Translations under genes and position numbers: made by a program
The notes under the pieces: model-generated
What the model saw: only the letters and a program-made list of their open reading frames with translations
What the model was told of the DNA's origin: nothing
Databases searched by the model: none
Part shown: positions 25,542-33,241 of the stretch, piece after piece
How the letters are laid out: every line of letters starts with the position of its first letter
Position numbering within the stretch: position 1 is the first letter of the stretch
Source of the DNA: JBBQER01 sp052148155
GTDB taxonomy: Bacteria > Actinomycetota > Acidimicrobiia > IMCC26256 > PALSA-610
DNA: 64,000 nt
NCBI GenBank assembly: GCA_052148155.1
Contig: JBKQIY010000147.1
Location: 4,368 to 68,367, forward strand
Reading direction: 5' to 3'

Positions 25542-26192
25542 TCAGCTCGGGTGAAGGCCACACGACTCCAGCGCGGCGCGGTAGTGGGTCCCCAGCCAAC
25601 GCCATGCCCGTGACGTATAGGGATGGATGTGGTCGGCGGGTGGGTTCCGGCTGGCGAGCAGGCTCGGGTCTTCGTGCACCGCGGCGTTCCAGTCGACAAT
25701 TTTCACGTTGCGATGCTGCGCCGCGAGCTGGCGGATCGCGGCGTTGATGTCAGCTGCGACGGCATGTCGGCCCAGGTAGTCGGCATTGGTACTGACGGTC
25801 ACGTATACGACACACGTCCGGGAACGCACAAGGTCCCAGACCGCGTCGAAACCGGCGAGCCAGTCGGGGTGCGTGCGGGCCTGGATCGCGTCGTTGGTGC
25901 CGAGGTTGATCACAACCCCTTTGGGGTCCCGCCCAAGTTCCGCCTGAAGGGCTGGGATCATCTGGTCGATGCGTTTTCCGTCCACCGCGCGGATGTACAG
26001 CGCATATCCGCTGAGCTCGGCCTCCACGCCGGGTCCGCTCAGGACGGTGATCGAGTCTCCGACCACCGCGACAACTGGAGGCTTGCCCGAGCCGCCGCAA
26101 CCGGCGACCAGGACCGCGCTTGCGACGATGATCGTCACCGCGGCTCGCACAGCAGGCAATGGTACGGGGGGCACCGTCACTGTTGTGGTCAT
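25542..26192 (-). CDS. SGNH/GDSL-type esterase lipoprotein
   Basis: About 216 residues from the ATG at MTTTVTVPPV. An N-terminal hydrophobic signal (AAVTIIVASAVLVAGC) ends in a lipobox VAGC, so the protein should be secreted and lipid-anchored. The mature part starts with the SGNH block I motif VVAVVGDSITVLSG (nucleophile Ser), has NLGTNDAIQ (block III Gly/Asn) and ends with PADHIHPYTSRAW (block V Asp-x-x-His). All catalytic blocks are recognisable. It probably removes acyl or acetyl groups from cell-surface glycans or lipids. The start was chosen for the signal peptide; the frame is open further upstream. Confidence 0.83.
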   Translation of the reverse strand: MTTTVTVPPVPLPAVRAAVTIIVASAVLVAGCGGSGKPPVVAVVGDSITVLSGPGVEAELSGYALYIRAVDGKRIDQMIPALQAELGRDPKGVVINLGTNDAIQARTHPDWLAGFDAVWDLVRSRTCVVYVTVSTNADYLGRHAVAADINAAIRQLAAQHRNVKIVDWNAAVHEDPSLLASRNPPADHIHPYTSRAWRWLGTHYRAALESCGLHPS

Positions 26193-26459
26193 GACGGTCT
26201 TGGCGGGTTCGGAACGTGGACGCGATACTTCCCGTGGGACTGGCAGCTGTTGGAAAGGTCGGCGCCCGGTGAACCTGCCGTCAAGGCGATGTGCGCGGCG
26301 CGCACTGCCGACGTTGGGAACTGATCTCGTCGCCATGCACCCGCGGCGACGAACGCCGGCTCAGTTTCGACGAGACACCTCCACGGCCTCGGGACAGTGC
26401 CGACGGGGTGTGGGAAGGTGCGGACGCCGACGCGGCTGGGTGCGGACGGCGATGTCGAG

Positions 26460-26978
26460 GTGACCGACGTGCGCATCGAAGCGACCTCTGGCGACATCAC
26501 CGCCGAGCCGGTCGACGTGATCGTCAACGCGGCGAACGGCTCGCTTCGACGCGGCGGCGGCGTATGCGGCGCGATCTTCGCGGCTGCGGGCCCCGAGCTC
26601 GACGTGGCCTGCGCCGCGATCGGCGTCTGCGCGACCGGTGACGCGGTGATCACACCGGGCTTTTTGTTGGCGGCCGACTGGATCGTGCACACCGTCGGAC
26701 CGGTCTGGTACGGCGGCGACCGGGACGAGGCCACGCTGCTCGGGTCGTGCTATCGGCGATCGGTCGAAGTGGCCCGTACCGTGGGTGCGACGTCAATCGC
26801 GTTTCCGGCCATCTCGACCGGCATCTTCGGTTACCCCGGCCGCGCCGCAGCCGAGATCGCGGTCGCGGCGGTGGTCGCGGCCGCACGCGAGCACCCTGGG
26901 CTCAAGGTCGTGCGCCTCGTCGCGTTCGACGACGCGACCCTGCGTTGGTACCTGGACCTGCTCGGCCCGGCCGACTGA
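26460..26978 (+). CDS. Macrodomain protein (ADP-ribose-binding/hydrolase family)
   Basis: 172 residues from the GTG at VTDVRIEATSGDI; an upstream in-frame start at 26397 would add 21 unlike residues. Macrodomain motifs are intact: GDITAEPVDVIVNAANGSLRRGGG (Asp and Asn contact the ADP-ribose), CGAIFAAAG, and SIAFPAISTGIFGYPGRAAAEIA (phosphate loop). This MacroD/YmdB-like group removes ADP-ribose from proteins or hydrolyses O-acetyl-ADP-ribose. It diverges from the SGNH gene and is followed 26 bp later by the FAD-linked oxidase. Confidence 0.87.
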   Translation: MTDVRIEATSGDITAEPVDVIVNAANGSLRRGGGVCGAIFAAAGPELDVACAAIGVCATGDAVITPGFLLAADWIVHTVGPVWYGGDRDEATLLGSCYRRSVEVARTVGATSIAFPAISTGIFGYPGRAAAEIAVAAVVAAAREHPGLKVVRLVAFDDATLRWYLDLLGPAD

Positions 26979-27004
26979 CAACCCGAAGAACTATCGTCGG
27001 TGTC

Positions 27005-28396
27005 ATGTCCGACATCGTCGAGGCACTCACCGATATCGTCGGCGTCGTCGGCGTGTCCGTCGGTGACGCGATCCACGACGACTACGCCCATGACGAAGCG
27101 CTGACCGCAGTCGCGCAGCGTCCGCTCGCGGTCGTGCGGCCCGGATCGACCGCCGACGTCGCACGCGTGGTCGAGGTCGCGGGCCGCGCCGGCGTGTCGC
27201 TCACCGCCCGCGGTTCGGGCACCGGCCTTTCCGGCGCATGTATCCCGCTCGAGGGTGGCGTTGTCGTCTCGTTCGAATGCATGCGCGACATCATCGAGAT
27301 CGACCTCGACAACCACGTCGCGGTCGTGCAACCGGGCGTGACGCTCGACCAACTCGACCAAGCCATCCGGCCGTACGGTCTGGTGTACCCGGTGTTTCCG
27401 GGCGAGAGCTCCGCAAGCGTTGGCGGCACCGTCGCGACGAACGCCGGCGGTATGCGCGCCGTGAAGTACGGCGTGACCCGCCACCAGGTGCTCGGTCTGG
27501 AGGCCGTGCTCGGCAGCGGCGAGGTGATCCGTACCGGCGGCAAGTTCGTGAAAGCCACAACCGGCTACGACCTGACGCAGATCATCGTCGGGTCCGAAGG
27601 AACGCTCGCGCTCGTGACCGAAGCGACGGTCCGGCTCTATCCGCGACCGGAGTTCGCCACGACGGTCCTCGCGCCGTTCGCCGCGCTCAGCGCGGTCACT
27701 GCAGCAGTGCCGAAGATCGTCGCGAGCGGAATCGGTCCGCTGCTCTTGGAGTACATCGACGTCATTTCGATGGACGCGATCGTACGAAGTCACGGGGTCG
27801 AGCTTGGTGTCAACGCCGCGGTCAAGGAGCAGACGATGGCATATCTCGTCGTCGTGCTCGAAGACCGCAACGACGACCGTCTCGACGAGAACACCGAAGA
27901 GCTCGCGAACCTGCTCACCGATCTCGGCGCGTTGGAGGTATATGTACTGCCGTCTTCGTCGGGCGCGCAGCTGATCGAAGCGCGCGAGAAGGCCTTTTGG
28001 ACCGCGAAAGCGGCCGGCGCGAACGACATCCTCGACATGGTGGTGCCCCGGGCGTCGATTCCGGCGTACATGGCCGCGGTCGCCGACCTTGCCGAGGCGA
28101 GCCGTTCGCTGGTCGTGGGCTGCGGCCACGCCGGTGACGGCAACGTGCACCTGTCGGTCTTCCAGCCCGACGCCACCGTTCGTCACGACTTGATCCACGA
28201 CATCTTCGCGGCGGGGATGGGGCTCGGAGGCGCGATCTCGGGAGAGCATGGCATCGGCACCGAGAAAAAGGCGTACGTGGCCGAACTCGAAGACCCGGTC
28301 AAGCTCGCGTTGATGCGTCGGATCAAAACCGCGTTCGATCCGCTCGGAATTCTCAATCCGGGCACGATCTTCGACAACGACGAGGACATGCCGTGA
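27005..28396 (+). CDS. FAD-linked oxidase (D-lactate/glycolate dehydrogenase type, GlcD-like)
   Basis: 463 residues from the ATG at MSDIVEALTDIV. The FAD_binding_4 domain shows PLAVVRPGSTADVARVVEVA, RGSGTGLSGACIPLEGGVVV and FPGESSASVGGTVATNAGG. The C-terminal FAD-oxidase domain includes CGHAGDGNVHLSVFQPD and GLGGAISGEHGIGTEKKAYV, with the His residues of the family's active site. It should oxidise a 2-hydroxy acid such as glycolate or D-lactate. The usual GlcE/GlcF partners are absent, so it resembles the single-subunit D-LDH type. It overlaps the acetolactate-synthase-like gene by GTGA. Confidence 0.87.
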   Translation: MSDIVEALTDIVGVVGVSVGDAIHDDYAHDEALTAVAQRPLAVVRPGSTADVARVVEVAGRAGVSLTARGSGTGLSGACIPLEGGVVVSFECMRDIIEIDLDNHVAVVQPGVTLDQLDQAIRPYGLVYPVFPGESSASVGGTVATNAGGMRAVKYGVTRHQVLGLEAVLGSGEVIRTGGKFVKATTGYDLTQIIVGSEGTLALVTEATVRLYPRPEFATTVLAPFAALSAVTAAVPKIVASGIGPLLLEYIDVISMDAIVRSHGVELGVNAAVKEQTMAYLVVVLEDRNDDRLDENTEELANLLTDLGALEVYVLPSSSGAQLIEAREKAFWTAKAAGANDILDMVVPRASIPAYMAAVADLAEASRSLVVGCGHAGDGNVHLSVFQPDATVRHDLIHDIFAAGMGLGGAISGEHGIGTEKKAYVAELEDPVKLALMRRIKTAFDPLGILNPGTIFDNDEDMP

Positions 28397-29949
28397 ACGG
28401 CGCCCAAGCACTCATTCGCACACTGGTCGGATGTGGCGTCGACACGTGCTTCATGAATCCCGGCACGTCCGAGATGCATTTCGTCGCTGCGCTCGACACC
28501 GTTAGCGAGATGCACAGCGTGCTCGCCCTGTTCGAAGGGGTCGCCACCGGCGCCGCGGACGGCTACGGGCGCCTCGCGGATCGGCCGGCGGCGACGTTGC
28601 TGCACCTCGGACCGGGTCTGGGCAACGGACTCGCCAACCTGCACAACGCGCGCAAGGGCCATACGCCCGTCGTCAACATCGTCGGCGATCACGCCACCTA
28701 CCACAAGCAATACGACGCGCAGCTCGAGTCGGACATCGACACGGTCGCGCGTAACGTCTCGTCTTTCATCCGCTGGTCGGCCAAAACCGCCGAGGTCGCA
28801 CGCGACGCGGCCGACACGGTCGCCGCCGCGTTCGGGCCGCCCGGCCAGGTGGCGACGCTCGTGTTGCCGGCGGACATCTCGTGGGGCGACGGCGGCGAGG
28901 TGTGCGCACCGCAGACACCGACCGGTCGTCGGACCGTCAGCGACGACGCGGTTCGTACGGTCGCCGACGCGTTGCGGTCGGGTGAACCGGCCGCGCTGCT
29001 CGTCGGTGGAACGGCGTGCCGCGCGCCAGCGTTGGGGCTTGCCGGCTCGATCGCCGATTCGACCGGCGCCAAGCTGTTGTGCGAAACGTTCCCGGCGCGG
29101 ATCGAGCGGGGCGCGGGACGGGTGGCAGTCGATCGGATCGCCTACCTCGCCGAGTTCGCTGCGATGCAACTGGACGGGCTGCGCCATCTGGTGCTGATCG
29201 ATGCGAAGGCGCCGGTTTCGTTCTTCGCCTATCCCGACCGGGCGAGCTGGCTGGCGCCCGACGGCTGCGAAATCCACACCCTGGCCGGACCGACCGACGA
29301 CGTACCGTCGGCACTGGCCGCGCTCGCCGACGCCGTCGGCGCGGCTGCCGGATCGGCCCAACTTCGCCAGCTCGGGCGGCCGGAGCTGCCGAGCGGGCCG
29401 CTCACCGCGCAGACGGTGTGCGCCGCGCTCGGCGCGCTGTTGCCGGAGAACGCGATCGTGTCCGACGAAGGAAACACGTCGGGCCTGTTCGCGGCCGGGT
29501 CGACCGCAGGCGCGCCACCCCACGATTGGCTTTGTCTCACGGGCGGAGCAATCGGCCAGGGGCTCCCCGTCGCGGTCGGCGCCGCGGTGGCGTGCCCCGA
29601 CCGGCGCGTCGTCGCGCTCGAATCTGACGGGAGCGCGATGTACACGTTGCAGGCGTTGTGGACGATGGTCCGCGAAGACCTCGACGTCACGACGATTGTG
29701 TGCAACAACGGTTCGTACGCGGTGCTCAACATGGAGCTCGGCCGGGTCGGCGCTGACCCCGCCGGCCCACGCGCGAAGGCCATGCTCGACATTTCCCGGC
29801 CCGATCTCGATTTCGTGGCCCTCGCCGGCGGTATGGGCGTGAGCGCGACACGGGCGACGACCGCCGAAGAGTTCAACGAGCAGCTGGCGCGGGCGCTGTC
29901 GACCCCCGGACCGACGCTGGTCGAGGCGGTCGTTCCGTCCATCGTGTGA
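28393..29949 (+). CDS. Acetolactate-synthase large-subunit-like thiamine-diphosphate enzyme
   Basis: 518 residues, all three domains of the ThDP-enzyme family. The catalytic Glu lies in LALFEGVATGAADGYGR near residue 46. The ThDP/Mg motif is ALESDGSAMYTLQALW running to TTIVCNNGSYAVLN. It fits the PRK07586 group of acetolactate-synthase-like proteins, which differ from IlvB, lack a small subunit nearby and may act as 2-oxoacid decarboxylases or carboligases. The GTG start overlaps the FAD-linked oxidase stop, so a 2-hydroxy acid oxidised by that enzyme could feed this one. That link is inference. Confidence 0.83.
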   Translation: MNGAQALIRTLVGCGVDTCFMNPGTSEMHFVAALDTVSEMHSVLALFEGVATGAADGYGRLADRPAATLLHLGPGLGNGLANLHNARKGHTPVVNIVGDHATYHKQYDAQLESDIDTVARNVSSFIRWSAKTAEVARDAADTVAAAFGPPGQVATLVLPADISWGDGGEVCAPQTPTGRRTVSDDAVRTVADALRSGEPAALLVGGTACRAPALGLAGSIADSTGAKLLCETFPARIERGAGRVAVDRIAYLAEFAAMQLDGLRHLVLIDAKAPVSFFAYPDRASWLAPDGCEIHTLAGPTDDVPSALAALADAVGAAAGSAQLRQLGRPELPSGPLTAQTVCAALGALLPENAIVSDEGNTSGLFAAGSTAGAPPHDWLCLTGGAIGQGLPVAVGAAVACPDRRVVALESDGSAMYTLQALWTMVREDLDVTTIVCNNGSYAVLNMELGRVGADPAGPRAKAMLDISRPDLDFVALAGGMGVSATRATTAEEFNEQLARALSTPGPTLVEAVVPSIV

Positions 29950-29970
29950 GATGTCTGGAAAGATGCGGAC

Positions 29971-30450
29971 ATGACGACGGAACGGATGGACGTCCAGCGC
30001 ACGATCGCGGCGGACCCGGCAACGATTTTCCGGCTGCTGTGCGACCCGAAAGGTCATGTGACGATCGACAGCTCCGGGATGCTGATGGACTCGACCGGCG
30101 AGCCGGTCGCCGCGGTCGGCGACAGCTTCGTGGTGCATATGGACCGCGAGTCGCTCAACGATTTCCCGATGGGTCGTTACGACGTGACGGTGAACATCAC
30201 CACGCTCGTCCCGGACCGCGAGATCGCCTGGACGATCGTCGGCACGATCCGTCCGCCGATCGGCCACATTTACGGCTACACGCTCGAACCCGTCGACAAC
30301 GGCACGCTCGTCACCTCCTACTACGACTGGTCGTCGATCGACCCGGTATGGCGAGAGGCCGGGATCTTCCCGGTCATCTCCGAGGGCGCGTTGCGCGCCA
30401 CCCTCGGGATCCTCGCCCGCACTGTCGCGCCGGGCGGCGTCGCCTCGTAA
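29971..30450 (+). CDS. SRPBCC family protein (polyketide cyclase/dehydrase-like)
   Basis: 159 residues with the START/Bet v1-like pattern: VQRTIAADPATIFRLLCDPKG at the N-terminus, strand-rich middle (YDVTVNITTLVPDREIAWTI), and a C-terminal helix (VISEGALRATLGILARTV). Such proteins bind hydrophobic ligands in a cavity; many are polyketide-cyclase-like or lipid transfer proteins, and no reaction can be assigned. It follows the acetolactate-synthase-like gene by 21 bp on the same strand, perhaps in the same transcript, and is convergent with the RNA methyltransferase. Confidence 0.8.
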   Translation: MTTERMDVQRTIAADPATIFRLLCDPKGHVTIDSSGMLMDSTGEPVAAVGDSFVVHMDRESLNDFPMGRYDVTVNITTLVPDREIAWTIVGTIRPPIGHIYGYTLEPVDNGTLVTSYYDWSSIDPVWREAGIFPVISEGALRATLGILARTVAPGGVAS

Positions 30451-30459
30451 CCGGTCGCG

Positions 30460-31623
30460 TCAACGGTCGAAGATCGACACGACCTCCACGTGGAAGGTGT
30501 GGGGGAACATGTCGACGAACGTCAGTGCCGTCAATGAGAATCCGGCCTGGCGGAGCAACGCGACGTCGCGTCCGAGGCTCGCCGCGTCGCAGCTGACGAG
30601 GACGAGACGGCGGGCACCGCTGCCCTGAACGGTCGCGACACCTTTGCGTCCGAGGCCGCCACGACTCGGGTCGGCGACGACGAAATCGGCAGGGATCGGT
30701 GACCATCGTGTGACGTCGGCCGCGACGACGGTCGCGTCGAACGAACGCAGATTCGTCCGTGCGTCATCGACCGCACTGTTCGACGACTCCACCGCGCTGA
30801 CCGTCCATCCGCGGCCGCAGAGCACTCCTGCGAACAGGCCGACACCGCTGTACAGGTCGAGGGCGGTACCGGTGATCCCGAGCTCGTCGGCCGCGCCGCC
30901 GACGATCTTGGCGAGCTCGTCGACCCCGTCGGCGCGACTCTGAAAGAACGACGCCGCCGAGATGCGCCACCGCTGTCCGGCCGCGTACTCGTGTATGAAG
31001 TCGTTTCGCACACCGTCGGGAACTGCGACACGGACCCGTTTCGGTGTCGGAACCGCGAGCCGATCACCGGTTCGGCTGCCGCACCGCAGGAGCACCTCGT
31101 GGGCGCCGGGATAGCGCGCTTCGGTGATCAAAGGCAAAAGAAGCGGATGCGCGACCAGACAGTCGTCGACCGCAACCGACGAATGGGAACGCGCCCGACG
31201 GAATCCGGCACGGCCGTTCGTGACTCCGGCGCGCACGGTGGTGCGGTAGGACCATGGTGGCAATGCGACGGTCGGCCCGGTCACGTTCACGTCGAGACGG
31301 CCGATGCGCCGCAGCGCATCGAACACGATGTCGCGTTTGAGCGACTGCTGGGCGCCGACGCTCACGTGTTGCCACTGGCACGCCCCGCATCCTCGAGCGA
31401 GTTCCGGGCACGGGGGATCGACCCGATCCGCGGACGGTTCGAGCACCTCGAGGACACGAGCGGTCAGATACCCGCGATGTTCGCTGTCAACCGCGACGCG
31501 TACCCGTTCGCCGGGTAGGGCGCCGGCAATGAAGACGACCCGACCGTCCGGCCCACGTGCCATCGCGCGACCGCCGGCAACCATCGCGGTCGGGACAAGC
31601 TCGTGCTCGAATGCGTCGGACAT
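30460..31623 (-). CDS. RNA m5U methyltransferase, TrmA/RlmD family
   Basis: 387 residues from the ATG at MSDAFEHEL. An N-terminal TRAM domain (MVAGGRAMARGPDGRVVFIAG) comes first. The Fe-S cluster cysteines are CPELARGCGACQWQH, typical of RumA/RlmD. The AdoMet motif is ALDLYSGVGLFAG (about 250), and ADPSRGGLGRKG and LVLVSCDAASLGRD carry the catalytic region, the second holding the nucleophilic Cys. It should methylate uridine C5 in 23S rRNA or tRNA; actinobacteria often have only this one family member. Convergent with the SRPBCC gene, 9 bp apart. Confidence 0.87.
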   Translation of the reverse strand: MSDAFEHELVPTAMVAGGRAMARGPDGRVVFIAGALPGERVRVAVDSEHRGYLTARVLEVLEPSADRVDPPCPELARGCGACQWQHVSVGAQQSLKRDIVFDALRRIGRLDVNVTGPTVALPPWSYRTTVRAGVTNGRAGFRRARSHSSVAVDDCLVAHPLLLPLITEARYPGAHEVLLRCGSRTGDRLAVPTPKRVRVAVPDGVRNDFIHEYAAGQRWRISAASFFQSRADGVDELAKIVGGAADELGITGTALDLYSGVGLFAGVLCGRGWTVSAVESSNSAVDDARTNLRSFDATVVAADVTRWSPIPADFVVADPSRGGLGRKGVATVQGSGARRLVLVSCDAASLGRDVALLRQAGFSLTALTFVDMFPHTFHVEVVSIFDR

Positions 31624-31722
31624 CGCGGTGCGGACGGTACTGCGCGACACACGTCGGGACGGTCGGTTCCCGTTCGCCGTCCGGGTCGACGATGCGCATC
31701 TCGGCGAGGTCGGGACCGTCGG

Positions 31723-32718
31723 CTACGAGGGTACGGCGCTGCGGTAACCCTGAGGGTGAGTGGAGTGCCACGTCCATGCGCTGCGCACAATTTCGTCGAG
31801 TCCGTATTTGGCTTCCCATCCGAGCAATGCTCGAGCGCGACGGTTGTCGGCGTAGACGGCGGTGGGATCACCGGCTCGGCGTGGTTCGAGCCGGGTCGGG
31901 AGGTCGACGCCGCTCGCACGACTCGTCGCGGCGACGACTTCCAGCACCGACGACCCTGCACCGGTCCCGACGTTGATCACCGTTGTGTCGCCGCCCGCTT
32001 CGAGGTAGCCGAGTGCGCGCAGATGCGCATCAGCGAGGTCTTCGACGTGCACGTAGTCGCGGATCGCGCTGCCGTCGGGGGTCGGATAGTCGGTGCCGTA
32101 CACCGGAAGCGCCGAGATCTGACCGAGCGCAGCGATCATCGCGACGGGTACGAGATTCAGGGGCGTGTGCGAATCCTCGCCGAGACGGGCGTCGCTCGAC
32201 GCTCCCGCCGCGTTGAAGTACCGCAACGCGACCGAACGCAGTCCGTGACAGGTGCTGAACCATCGCAGCATCTGTTCGACCATCAGTTTACTTTCGCCGT
32301 AGGGACTTTCCGGACCGGTGGGATGGTCCTCGTCTACGGGAAGTTTCTGCGGTGTCCCGTACACGGCGGCCGACGACGAGAACACAATCCGGCTCACGTC
32401 GGCATCGCGCAGTGTGTTCAGGAGCTGCAACGAACGGGTGACGTTGTTGTCGAAGTACCGCTCTGGTATCACCATTGATTCGCCGGCCGCTTTGTAGCCG
32501 GCGAAGTGGACGACCTGGTCGACGTGGTACTCGTCGATGACGCGCCGTACCAGCGCTGTGTCGGCGATGTCGCCGACCTCGAGCGGCGTGTCGAACAGCG
32601 CTTCGGGGTGGCCGTACTCCAAGGTGTCGAGCACGACGACGTCGCGGCCGTCGTTGCGTAACGCACGGACGGTATGTGATCCGATGTATCCGGCACCGCC
32701 AGTCACCAGCACGCTCAT
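31723..32718 (-). CDS. galE: UDP-glucose 4-epimerase
   Basis: 331 residues from the ATG at MSVLVTGG. NAD motif VTGGAGYIGSHTVRAL at the N-terminus, the FAGYKAAGESM segment, Ser in VFSSSAAVYG, catalytic YGESK (Tyr/Lys) and the RYFNAAGA motif typical of GalE. RDYVHVEDLADAH and the GTGAGSSVLEVV region complete the extended SDR fold. It interconverts UDP-glucose and UDP-galactose for cell-wall and exopolysaccharide synthesis. About 100 bp separate it from the methyltransferase gene downstream on the same strand. Confidence 0.92.
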   Translation of the reverse strand: MSVLVTGGAGYIGSHTVRALRNDGRDVVVLDTLEYGHPEALFDTPLEVGDIADTALVRRVIDEYHVDQVVHFAGYKAAGESMVIPERYFDNNVTRSLQLLNTLRDADVSRIVFSSSAAVYGTPQKLPVDEDHPTGPESPYGESKLMVEQMLRWFSTCHGLRSVALRYFNAAGASSDARLGEDSHTPLNLVPVAMIAALGQISALPVYGTDYPTPDGSAIRDYVHVEDLADAHLRALGYLEAGGDTTVINVGTGAGSSVLEVVAATSRASGVDLPTRLEPRRAGDPTAVYADNRRARALLGWEAKYGLDEIVRSAWTWHSTHPQGYRSAVPS

Positions 32719-32784
32719 CCGACCAGTATGGATGACGCGCCGTCGCAGATTCGTGATAGCAGGTCGTCTCCGTAGACTGAACGG

Positions 32785-33222
32785 ATGATCGAGCACGTGA
32801 TCGAGAAATGGCATGCCTATCTGCGGGGCGGGCTGGCCGGAGGACTCGACGAACTCCTCGACGACGATGTCGTGTTCTACTCGCCGATCGTGTACACACC
32901 GCAGCACGGAAAGGCGATCACCACCCTGTATCTGCAAGCGGCCGGCCAGACCCTCCCGGGAGACCGGCCGGCGTCTTCGCCAGACAACGACGTTGCGAGC
33001 GGCGGCTTTCGCTACACCAAGAGCGTCGTCGCCGGCGACACGGCGGTCCTCGAGTTCGAAACCACCGTCGAGGGCAAATATGTCAACGGTGTCGACATCA
33101 TTCGCTGCAACGACGAAGGACGTATCGTCGAGTTCCGGGTGATGATCCGGCCGTTGCAGGCCGTGAACCTCGTGCACCGGCAGATGGCCGCGTCTCTCGA
33201 AATGATGCAGCCACCAGCCTGA
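32785..33222 (+). CDS. SnoaL/NTF2-like fold protein
   Basis: 145 residues with an NTF2-like cone fold: an N-terminal helix (IEHVIEKWHAYLRGG), LDELLDDDVVFYSPIVYTP, a beta-rich middle (AVLEFETTVEGKYVNGVDII) and a C-terminal strand (IVEFRVMIRP). It may bind a small hydrophobic ligand or act as an isomerase/cyclase; the catalytic residues are not decisive. It diverges from galE and is convergent with the arylsulfatase, 19 bp away. Confidence 0.75.
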   Translation: MIEHVIEKWHAYLRGGLAGGLDELLDDDVVFYSPIVYTPQHGKAITTLYLQAAGQTLPGDRPASSPDNDVASGGFRYTKSVVAGDTAVLEFETTVEGKYVNGVDIIRCNDEGRIVEFRVMIRPLQAVNLVHRQMAASLEMMQPPA

Positions 33223-33241
33223 CGTCCCTGGTCGGGATCGT

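Noticed and set aside
26397..26460. Longer start for the macrodomain gene at 26397
   Set aside because: The extra 21 residues do not match the family, which begins close to VRIEATSGDI.
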